From the NCBI GenBank assembly GCA_007115705.1, contig QXEO01001841.1, forward strand, positions 62,001 to 126,000: 64,000 nt of DNA. Reading direction: 5' to 3'. This document shows, piece by piece, positions 36,503 through 45,860 of this stretch; the stretch's first letter is position 1, and each line of letters starts with the position of its first letter. Source of the DNA: Dactylis glomerata. Lineage: Eukaryota > Streptophyta > Magnoliopsida > Poales > Poaceae. Position numbers and translations under genes: made by a program. A model generated the notes under the pieces. That model searched no databases. It was not told where the DNA came from and worked only from the letters and a program-made list of their open reading frames with translations.

Positions 36503-39500
36503 ATGAATTCGACGGCTTTTTCGCTTTTAGCCAACAGTAGTGCAGAAGTCGACGAAAATCAAGAGATGGAGTTGACAATTGGAAGTTTGAGCATCCTCAT
36601 TGGGCCATCGGGCTCATCTCGCCTTTCAGATCCGACGAAACAAGATCCGTCGGCAAGTGAGCCCGAAACAGTAGCAATGATGGAATATTCTGACGGTTCA
36701 TCCAGCAAGGTAAACTCGCCGGTCAGCCTAGGCGAAGAACTCAAAGAAATCGCAGAAGACAACAAAGCGAAGGAGAAATTCGACGAAGGAGTCCAACTCA
36801 ATGATCTCGTGATCTGCCTCGACAGTATCTCAGACAAATCAACAGACACATGGAAAACAGGGTTAGAGCTTTCTGAAGATGGTGACTCGATCTTCTCAAG
36901 CATCAATAGTAACATCGGCAAACAATGCCAGGTGCTCGCCATTGTGGGAGACAACTCAGAAGAATTCGATGAAAATAACAACCCAGTGATAAACCCAGCA
37001 AATATCGACAGAGGTGCAAATCACCTAGCAGAAGGGCAAATAGTAGAATCCCTCACAGCCAGGGAAAAAATTCGGCTATCAGTCGACGAGTGGAAAATAA
37101 TGAGAGAAGCCGTAGAACACGGCACGCCAATACCATCAAATTCCAGCAAGGACATGCTTTTTGGGTATCATTACGCCCTAAGGCAGCAAGCAGAGCAATT
37201 AGCAAAGGAGAAGATAGAGATACAAAGAAGAAAAGATTCAGCCATTGCAGCTAGCGAAGCTGCTCGCAAAGCACGAAGCGACGCATCATACAGCAACGCA
37301 AGGAAAAATCGTCGACACGGCTCAAGGTATGACAACCTCGAGTACTCCGACAGGCAAAGTATCTCGAAAAACCTCGACTCGTCCTTCTTATCGGTCGACG
37401 AGCAGGGGAACATCCTACCGAAAACACCTGAAGCAGCATTAGTAGCAGCGCAAGCATATCTACTCACAACTCGACCAAGTCCAGGAGATCCTAGGAAACA
37501 CATGCATAGAGCAGCATTGAACGGACTCAACATGGTAGGCCACAAGCTATCAGCAAAAGGAGAAGAAGCATATCAGCACAAGGAAGTGCATAAAGCAAGG
37601 TCACCTTGCCGTCAGAATAGTCCTAGGCACAGAAGCAGCAAGCATCGATCTCGATCACCATCACCAAAACAGCACGGCGGAACTCGAAGATCGCGATCCC
37701 CGAATGGAAAACACGACTATGAAGACGACGAGAAAGAGATGGGGGCATCGTGCTTTACCCGCAGGGTTCGCACTACTCCAGTTCCCAAGGGATTCAAGCT
37801 ACCTCATGATCAGCAAAAGTACGATGGATCACAGGAACCACAATCGTGGCTCGCAGATTACTTACAAGCAGTTCAAATATTAGGAGGAACCAAAGAAACA
37901 GCAATGCAAAGTTTGCAACTACACCTCACCGGCGCAGCAAGGTCATGGTTGAGCAAACTAGAGAAAGAATCCATTGGAAGCTGGGAAGACCTCACAAAGC
38001 AATTTACAAGCAACTTCAGATCGACATACAAACGGCCAGCATCAATAGAAGAAGTCAAAGCGTGCGTACAGCAACGCGACGAAACACTACGGGCATACAT
38101 CCAAAGATGGAGCCTCATCAAAAATTTAGCAGTCGAAGTTTCAGACGAAAGAGCAATAGACGCGTTCATCATCGGATTAAGGCGAAGAGACCTAGTCGAA
38201 GAGATGGGTAGAATCAAGCCAAAAATAGTGTCAGACCTCATGGACACAGCAAACAGATTTGCAGATGGAGAAGATGCGTGCAACAACAAGCGGACGCGAT
38301 CTCCAGAGGACGACAGAAGAAATAGATATGGAAGTCAAAGGAGACGATCCCGAAACTACGACACCTATGGCTCGCATAGCCAAGTCGCCGCAGGATATAA
38401 AGACAACAGCTATCAAGGAAATGATCGCAGAAGCTCGGGATATCGAAGCTACGGAAAGGAGGACTATAAGAAGTTCCCTACAAGAGAATCCAGAGAGTAC
38501 AACCCATCACCAGAAGATATGCTCAACGGGCCTTGTCATATACACTCAGCGTTCGTCGACGGAAAGCGAGTATCAAGGCACGCAATGAAAGACTGCACAA
38601 CATTCTTAAAACTACAAGAAGCAGCAATAAACAAACAAACCGAAGCAAGGCGACAAGGATTCAAAGGAAGCAACAATCCTCCGACAAACCAGCAAGGAAA
38701 CAACGGAGCTCCTCAAGGACAAGATCAGCAAAACAAGGGACACGACGATGACGAAGGGTATGTCCCATCAAAAGGACACATCACAGCAATGATACAACCT
38801 GTGCCTAAGTCGAACAAAGAAGAAAAGAGCATAACTCGACAAGTCAATCTAGCAGTCATTTCGCCTCCAGCCGCAACAGAGTATCTGCATTGGTCAGAAC
38901 AGCCAATTGAGTTCAACAGAGAAGACCACCCTATAACAGTACCTCGGCCAGGAAACGCGCCTCTGGTACTCAAAGCTCAAATCGGCGCGTATGATGTCGA
39001 CAGAATATTCATGGACGCAGGAAGTGGAATTAACCTTATATACGCAAAAACACTCAGGGCAATGCACATATCGCTGGAGTTCCTGAAACCAACAGATTGT
39101 TCCTTCCACGGGATCGTGCCAGGAAGTGCCAATTACCCACTGGGTCGGATAGCACTCAATGTTTGCTTCGGCAACCGACAAAACTACAGGAGAGAAAAGC
39201 TCGACTTCGAAGTCATGGACTGGCCATCTCAATATCATGCAATCCTCGGACGGCCCGCGTTTTCGCGATTCATGGCAGTACCTCACTACACATATCTGGT
39301 ACTCAAAATGCCAGGTCCAAGGGGAATAATTACAGTCAAAGGGAGTTTTGAAGTCTCAGATCTCTGCGACAGGGAGTTCCACAAGATGGCACAAAACTTT
39401 GGCATGATAGCCAACTATGCAGAAAAGGTGAAGAACACGACTGCAGAAGGCATCAAGCTACTCGAGGGACGCGCTACGGAGCCCGAGGTGAAGAAACCAC

Positions 39501-39562
39501 GAGTAGAAGCATCAGGGGAAGACAAAGACGCAGGAAAAGAAGAACAAACCATGATAGCATAA
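36503..39562 (+). CDS. gag-protease polyprotein of element B
   Basis: 1019 aa from the first ATG (MNSTAFSLLANSS), open to a TAA. Residues about 366-400 are Ser/Arg-rich (RHRSSKHRSRSPSPK). The retrotransposon gag domain (PF03732) lies at about 430-560 (QEPQSWLADYLQAVQILGG, YIQRWSLIKNLAVE). An atypical zinc knuckle at about 676 has the pattern C-x2-H-x11-H-x4-C (CHIH...HAMKDC). The aspartic protease is at about 833-960 (FMDAGSGINLIY, HAILGRPAFSRFMA). The frame ends after the protease. An intact ORF in a recent insertion suggests that Gag and protease are still made. Confidence 0.9.
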   Translation: MNSTAFSLLANSSAEVDENQEMELTIGSLSILIGPSGSSRLSDPTKQDPSASEPETVAMMEYSDGSSSKVNSPVSLGEELKEIAEDNKAKEKFDEGVQLNDLVICLDSISDKSTDTWKTGLELSEDGDSIFSSINSNIGKQCQVLAIVGDNSEEFDENNNPVINPANIDRGANHLAEGQIVESLTAREKIRLSVDEWKIMREAVEHGTPIPSNSSKDMLFGYHYALRQQAEQLAKEKIEIQRRKDSAIAASEAARKARSDASYSNARKNRRHGSRYDNLEYSDRQSISKNLDSSFLSVDEQGNILPKTPEAALVAAQAYLLTTRPSPGDPRKHMHRAALNGLNMVGHKLSAKGEEAYQHKEVHKARSPCRQNSPRHRSSKHRSRSPSPKQHGGTRRSRSPNGKHDYEDDEKEMGASCFTRRVRTTPVPKGFKLPHDQQKYDGSQEPQSWLADYLQAVQILGGTKETAMQSLQLHLTGAARSWLSKLEKESIGSWEDLTKQFTSNFRSTYKRPASIEEVKACVQQRDETLRAYIQRWSLIKNLAVEVSDERAIDAFIIGLRRRDLVEEMGRIKPKIVSDLMDTANRFADGEDACNNKRTRSPEDDRRNRYGSQRRRSRNYDTYGSHSQVAAGYKDNSYQGNDRRSSGYRSYGKEDYKKFPTRESREYNPSPEDMLNGPCHIHSAFVDGKRVSRHAMKDCTTFLKLQEAAINKQTEARRQGFKGSNNPPTNQQGNNGAPQGQDQQNKGHDDDEGYVPSKGHITAMIQPVPKSNKEEKSITRQVNLAVISPPAATEYLHWSEQPIEFNREDHPITVPRPGNAPLVLKAQIGAYDVDRIFMDAGSGINLIYAKTLRAMHISLEFLKPTDCSFHGIVPGSANYPLGRIALNVCFGNRQNYRREKLDFEVMDWPSQYHAILGRPAFSRFMAVPHYTYLVLKMPGPRGIITVKGSFEVSDLCDREFHKMAQNFGMIANYAEKVKNTTAEGIKLLEGRATEPEVKKPRVEASGEDKDAGKEEQTMIA

Positions 39563-39847
39563 GCACCAAAAGAGTAGAGTAGAAAAGTAACAGCTGTAAA
39601 AGCCACGAGTTATACCAGGGGCAATGCCCTCTAGATCCAGAACACAGGTCATAGGCCGGATCTCTTGGGTCACCCCATGTATCTTACATTACAAGTATAA
39701 ATAAAGACAAAGCGTTCTTCGTATTCGAGTTTACGAGTCTTTCAACGAGAAGGTGCGGCAAACGCACGAATCATACAAGTACGCCTTGAGAATAAGTTTC
39801 AGACATATAGTCACGAAATAAATAAACTCTCGCGTTCCACATACACC
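39563..39847. other. Convergent spacer in element B
   Basis: 285 bp between the stop of gag-pro (plus strand) and the stop of the antisense gene (minus strand). Both 3' ends point here. AATAAA-like AAATAAAGAC at about 39702 could serve the plus-strand transcript. No gene. Confidence 0.6.
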
Positions 39848-42800
39848 TTACAACATAGGGTTGTCAGAATCATCTACGCCTAAAGGATCTAAATAATGGT
39901 ACTCACGGAAGAACATAGCATCTGCCTCCAGAAGTTTAGCTACGAGTCTTCGAGCAGGTTGCAGCGTGTTCTCCATATGTACCCAAAGGCTAGCTCCACC
40001 CGGAGCCAAACTTAGGGACATCGTGCTATAATTCAGCCTGGGGTGCCACTTGCGTATCCACCCGAGAGCAAAATTGGCACCAGCTACTAAGTTCAGCTCT
40101 ATCAACCTATGAATACGATGGCTGGATCTGAAAGTATCAAGAAGAAGTGGGAAAGTTGCAGGCAAAGGATTACGAGGAAGCATAACGGAGTGCATAGTTG
40201 TGAGAGCTCACCGGCAACCATCAACTGACTCGCCAATATGCTGGGCACGGTCTTGAAGCAATACAATGGCGCTCCGGCGTCGAGGATAAGACCACAAAGT
40301 CTCACAGCCAGTCGACATTTTCTCCAGAGCCGCATTTCGCTCAGCAACTCAACGTTCCTCAGCAGCAAAATCCAAACAAGTACCTACGATGGTAAAAGAT
40401 GTCACAAAAACAGCAGTGCACAAACAGGGAAAGGAGAAGTCGAAAGAAGACTCACATCGCAACATCTCGCGGGCAGACTCGACAATGCCAAGAATGAAAG
40501 ATTCGCATTCTTCATTATGAACAACCTTAGCCATCAAACTGGAGACCTTTTCCTCAAGGGAAGAGATTTTCTTCATATAGCTACTTGTTTGGCTAGCCTT
40601 TTTAATAGCCATCTGTGCTTGACATTTGGCCAAAGTTAGGCGAGCCTCAAGGTCAGATATCCTGGAAGAATACTTTGCGCATTGACTGCATCGACTAGGA
40701 GTCGACGAAATCTGAGGATCGAATCCACGGTCAGAGGAAGGAGCAGGAACGTGAGTCAAAGGATCATTGGCGCGCATCGACTGCAAAGCCAAAAAGGAAA
40801 AGAAAGGAGAAAAACATTTCAGAGAGACAGCATAATACTTCATACGCTGGAAACATATTTACATAAGTGCAAGACCCTATGACTAAGGTTCTCGGGTTGC
40901 ACGCAACTAGAGTTTCTTGCATCCAAAGGGAGAAAAACTAAAAAACTACAAAGAAAGCCGAGTCTACGCCACCTCAGCATTGTGTTCCGTGGCAGAGGAG
41001 GGCACGGCAGCTTCCTCGCCAGAAGTCGATGGTGGTACTGGATTTTCTGCCGCTGAAGCTGGTGCAGCAGGCACCGCAGAGGCTGCCGAAGGAGAAATAG
41101 TTGTCAGCAATGCAGGTGCCAACTTCTTCGCCCTCTCGAAGAAAACCTTCATCTCGTCACGGGTGTGGCCATGAGGGGAGCTAACCCTCTCCCAGTCGAA
41201 GTTCGTCCCATGAGCGAGAGAAAGCGCAATAGCACCCTCGGCACCGCGCTTAATGGAAAGGCCTTTCAGCTGGAGAGTGGGGTCTTCAGTGGTATCGAAG
41301 GACTTGGCAAGTTCAGTCAAGTTATCCTTCGGAACTGTCGCCCTTTTCTTCGGCCACAAGCCGGCAAACAGCCGTGATAGAACGCGGCTAACTAACTCGA
41401 AAGTCTCCTGGATAGATATCCAGTTTTCTTCGAGTAGGTTAACCGCATTCATAAGAGGATCATCGTCCGTTTGCAAGGATGACGGAGATACCCCGGTAAA
41501 TTCTGAGCAATAAAAAAGAAAAGAAGAGACAAGTGTCAACAAGTACAACAGTGCAACATAAGTCGACAATAGAAGACAAGGCAAAGCACTTACTTTCAAC
41601 GCCAGTCGACATCGTGTGAAGACGCTCCGCCACGGCTTGCTCTCGTTGAGCATGCTCCTTGTTGGCTTCAGCTAAAGCTTTTTTAGCTAAAGCTTTTTCA
41701 GCTTTCTTCGCCTTGCTAAGCGCAGCTTTCTGCGACTTCTCAGCATTCGCTTTAGCAGCGGCCGCCGCATCATAAGCTTTTCGCGAAGCATTAAGCTCCG
41801 CTTCTAGTGACGCAATTCGAGCATCGGCTGTTGCTAAGGCAGCTACAAAAGAAGACAAAAGGGAGTTAGATAAGTGGCAAAAGAGAAAGCACAAAAGAAA
41901 AGTAATGACTAGGACATCGAAATTGTACCTTCGGAAGCTTTCGCAACCTTTAGGTACCCCTCACACTCCGTGCCCAGGGCGATAAATCTCTTCACTAAAG
42001 CCTGAGAAAAGAAGTGTGTAAGAGTAGAAGTGCATGAATGGAAAGCAAGTAAAGAAGAATTGCTCACATCATCAGGAGAAACCGTAGATGCATGGGCTTC
42101 CAGAGAAACGTCGGTTTCTTTGGCCTTCTTTGAGCGTTTAGGGTATCGGGTTTGAGGAACCTTCTTCACACCGGACCTAGTAGCCCTCGGTGCAACATCT
42201 GGTTCGATAGGCTCATCAATGGACGCAGGAGAAGTTGGTGGAGCAGCTGTTGGCGGCTCTTCGTCATCACTGCGCGAAGAATATAAGTTATGGAAGCAAG
42301 GCAGGAAAAATGCAATTGAGGAACTCAAATACAATACTTACGATGCTAGCATGTCGAAGTACTCCATATCTTCTGCATGAGCGGGGGCTTTACCAGCTGC
42401 TGCAGAACTCGATGAAGCGATTTCGTCGACACGCTTCCTTTTCTTGTCGACATCGACATCTTCAGCAAGAGCGGGAGGAGAAGATGTCGACGAGCTAGTT
42501 TCTTCTTCTGAATCTTCGGCATCATCTCTGTCCTGACTTTCGTCAGCCTCGGGGGCTTCAGATCCAGGAGAGGCCAGATCAGCCGGTAGGGGCCCTGCCT
42601 CTGGAAGAGGGGGACGAGAAACAAGGAATTGGTGACCCTGCATATAAATAAGTAAGCAGAGTGCAAAGTCAAATAATAATGCAAGTCGAAACAAGCAAAG
42701 TTTGACAAAAAGTGGACACAAGGATACATACCTCAGGAAGAGGGTGCACAGAGTCGAAATAATCAGCGGTTAAATCCGCAACTGCATGTTCCTTCGTGAG

Positions 42801-43622
42801 CTTGGTGAGATTCCGGACTCGCTTGTCGACATCTTCTTTCGATATCAGATCTTCAGATATGCGAGTAGGATCCTCCAAGCCGGAGTAATTCCAAAGTTTG
42901 GTAAGGCGGTGTTGTAGGGGTTGAACTCGACATTGAATAAAAAACGCCATGAGTTGCATACCCGACAGAGCACCCCCTTGACCTCCTTTTAAAGACTTGA
43001 TGCGGGAAAGAAGAGGAAGAATTTCTTGTGCTTCTGCATCTGAGGGGAGTGTATCCCATGATGCCAATTTCTTTACCTCCTGGGAAGCATCAAAAGGAGG
43101 CAGGCCGAATTCATCTTCAGGAGAGGATTTGCGGTCCTTGATATAGAACCACTTTGTCCTCCATCCTTGGACAGACGCGGCCATGGAAAATTCAAAGTAT
43201 TGCGCCTCAGGGTGCACAGAAACGACGGCTCCGCCCAGTTCGGGTTTCCTAGCCAAAGAAACGTTGGGGCAGAGTCGAAAGATTGACCTCCACAGAAGGA
43301 AGTGGGGCTCAATGCCCAAGAAGGACTCGCAGAGAGTCACGAAACAGGCGATGTGCAGAAGAGAATTCGGTGTGAGCTGGTGGAGCTGCACACCGTAAAC
43401 AAACAGAAGCCCACGGAGAAACTCGTGGGCAGGAAGAGAGAAACCACGGAGGAGGAAAGCAAGGAACATTACCCGATAACCTCTCAGGGGCTTCGGGATC
43501 CATTCAGTACTGGGGAATTTGATGGAATCTTCGGCGGCGATGAGGCCGTCCGCCCTGGCCTTCTCCACCTCTTTCTTTCTGATGGTGGAGCGAACCCAGT
43601 TGGTGGCAGAAGTCTTGGCCAT
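39848..43622 (-). CDS. Antisense nine-exon gene of element B (PF04195-type protein)
   Basis: Exons by GT-AG and phase: 42732-43622, 42342-42637, 42068-42269, 41929-42001, 41594-41842, 40973-41502, 40456-40780, 40212-40347, 39848-40127. They sum to 2982 bp, 993 aa, one open frame; introns are 66-192 bp. Exon 1 holds a domain like PF04195, the plant 'putative gypsy type transposon' family (LLRGFSLPAHEFLRGLL, HIACFVTLCESFLGIEPHF, KWFYIKDR). Exon 2 is acidic/Pro-rich with KKRKR, a possible nuclear signal. Exons 5 and 7 are strong coiled coils. Exon 9 carries ANFALGWIRKW. Exon 6 needs a weak donor (GAG/GTGGCG at 40971-40973); without it translation stops at a TAG (40964-40966) after 749 aa. Function unknown. 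Confidence 0.75.
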
Positions 43623-44854
43623 GGTGCTCTTAGTGGCCAGGTGTTTCACGCGCATCCAGTACGAAGTGCGCTTGGGGGCTATGCACGAGAGAAGGAGGCA
43701 GAGGAGATCAGCAATGGAGGCGGCGGAGGGAGCGAGCTGGTAAACAGTAAAAATCCCCCACTACGCCCCTTATATATCTTCTGGAAGAAGGATCGTGGGC
43801 CGAGACGTGGCGCAAAGAGCGGAAACGGCAGCCCACTAACGGTCAAAAATTGAGAAATTTACAGTACTGCCCATGCAACGGTTCGCAATGATACAGAGTG
43901 ACGTATTCATTGATGTCATAAAGGATATATTATCGAACAGAAAATGGCGACGACAAATGCAAAATTCTTAGAGAAGATTATGTGTGAAGGATTTTTCGAT
44001 TATAGCCTTGGGGGCTACTACTCTTAAAAGATGGTGACTGGAAATCTTTAATGGAGTTGTGGAAGCATATTCGACGACAAGGCGTTCTTAGAGTATCTCG
44101 AAGATGAAGTATCTTGAAGTTGAAGTATTTCGAGTTGAAGTATGATGGATTGCACTCTATTTCGAGCCTATACTCGAAAAAATCTCTTTCGAGTATAGCC
44201 TCGGGGGCTACTCCCATCGGGAGCGCTGAGCGCGCACCCGACGATATTTCTTGGTAAAGCAGTAAAGCTGGAGAAGTGTAGGGGTGTTACTCCCATCGGG
44301 AGCGAGATTTATGGTTGAAAGAAACCCGAATATTTTCAGTCAAAATTTGACTGCGACATAAGATTCTCGAGTTGCGTTATCGCAACGCGACTCGAATGCC
44401 GTGACTTGTCACGAAGGTAAGACCCCGGGATCCGTCCTGTGTGGCCTGGTATACGCACATGGATGCGCTCTGCTGGTATGTATCCGTGCCTACGACGCGA
44501 AGAAAATCCTGGTGGACGCACTGGGTACCCTGAGAACCACTGGGATTCATTCTTTATAAGTCCTAAATGAGGCAAAAGAGTGGATTTGACCGGTATCCCA
44601 AATTCAAGTCCAAGTGGATTGAATTTGAAGTAGGTGACAAGTATCTGTTCCGGCAGTTAACTGACCTCTTGATCCGTCAGAGTTGTCAGGCTTGCTCATC
44701 TAAACCCCTTGCAAAAGAATATCATAAAAATAATTCGAAAAGACCAAGTCGAAGATTTGAAGATGAGAAGAAGTCGAAGAATTGATCAAGTCGAAGATTT
44801 GAAGATTAGAGATTCAACCTGAATCTACAATTCTGGTAGAATCTCAGGGGCTAC
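43623..44854. other. Antisense-gene promoter region and 3' UTR of element B
   Basis: On the minus strand TATATAAGGGGC lies at 43765-43776, about 145 bp upstream of the antisense ATG: a good TATA box. On the plus strand the motif GGGGGCTACT recurs at about 44009 and 44203, and AGGGGCTACTGA at 44847 directly abuts the 3' LTR, the polypurine tract position. CTCCCATCGGGAGCG occurs twice (44211 and 44290). GAAGTCGAAGA-type repeats lie at about 44740-44810. No other gene. Confidence 0.6.
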
Positions 44855-45188
44855 TGACAAGGGTATAGTTAATAGAGCCCGCTAGTTGAGTACCCCTGAG
44901 GCCCGATAAGCTAGGCCCAATTGTAATGATAGTCGAATACGAGTTCTTACCGTATGTCGATATTGTAATCTGTATCGTACCCTACCCGATCCTCGAGACC
45001 TGGCCACCTATATATAGGGGCCAGGAGGGGACGGTGGAGGTGAGATTGAAAGCAAGCCAGGTTGAACACCCAAGTTTACTTTCGACACACACCTATTTCG
45101 ACTAACTTTACCTTCGAGTTCATCCGACGCCCTATCTCCCCGATCCTAAGTCCTTCATCTAGGACATTTGTCGAGTTAACCCTCGTCA
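44855..45188 (+). repeat. 3' LTR of element B
   Basis: 334 bp, three differences by eye from 36132-36465 (near 36154, 36192 and 36401). Followed by the CCAAG duplication. Confidence 0.92.
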
Positions 45189-45193
45189 CCAAG

Positions 45194-45488
45194 TTATTCC
45201 AATGTGTCCACCATACATACCTATTAGCAATTTGCTATTCCAAAGTACATTTGACTTGCTTTTATCTATCCTTCAAATTAAACTTTTTTTGGTGTTATGC
45301 GAAAATTGGTCAGTAAAGCTCTCACGAACCTGATGGCACACTTTACTTTTCTCATTCTTAAAATTTTGACATTGTGGCTCTCTTATGTTGAGTTGTTATG
45401 CTTGCAAGTTGTAAGTTGGAAATTAGCCAAACCATGTCGTCATGGGGTAAGCTTTCAACATTGCACTTCTTATTTGAGTTGATATCGT
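45194..45488 (+). other. Continuation of element E between B and C
   Basis: About 295 bp of AT-rich sequence that continues the host of element B (it joins 36126 if B is removed). No gene. It ends at the LTR of element C with GATATCGT. Confidence 0.55.
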
Positions 45489-45823
45489 TAACAAGGGTAT
45501 AGTTAATAGAACCCGTATGTTGAGTACCCCTGAGGCCCGTTAAGCTAGGTCCAATTGTAATGATAGTCGAATACGAGTCTTTACCGTATGTCGATATTGT
45601 AATCTGTATCGGACCCTACCCGATCCTCGAGACCTGGCCACCTATATATAGGGGCTAGGAGGGGACGGTGTAGGCCAGATTGAAAGCAAGCCAAGTTTAA
45701 CACCCAAAGTTTACTTTCGACACACACCTATTTCGACTAACTTTACCTTCGAGTTCATCCGACGCCCTATCTCCCCGATCCTAAGTCCTTCATCTAGGAC
45801 ATTTGTCGAGTTAACCCTCGTCC
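45489..45823 (+). repeat. 5' LTR of element C (relative of B)
   Basis: Same family as the LTRs of B, with about a dozen differences. The terminal dinucleotides are mutated (TG to TA at the start, CA to CC at the end). The primer site TTGGCGCCGACCGTGGGG follows at 45825. The 3' LTR of C is missing from the window. Confidence 0.88.
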
Positions 45824-45860
45824 ATTGGCGCCGACCGTGGGGATCTCGGGCGTTGGAATC

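Larger units (their letters stand above)
36132..45188 (+). mobile_element. Gypsy (Tat-like) element B, gag-pro only, with antisense gene
   Basis: A complete 9057-bp insertion: LTRs 36132-36465 and 44855-45188 (334 bp each) and perfect 5-bp target duplication CCAAG (36127-36131, 45189-45193). The LTRs differ at three positions by eye (0.9 percent). At the commonly used grass rate of 1.3e-8 per site per year that is roughly 0.35 My. The plus strand encodes only gag and protease; there is no RT, RNase H or integrase. The minus strand carries a nine-exon gene. The element must depend on another for reverse transcription and integration. Confidence 0.92.
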
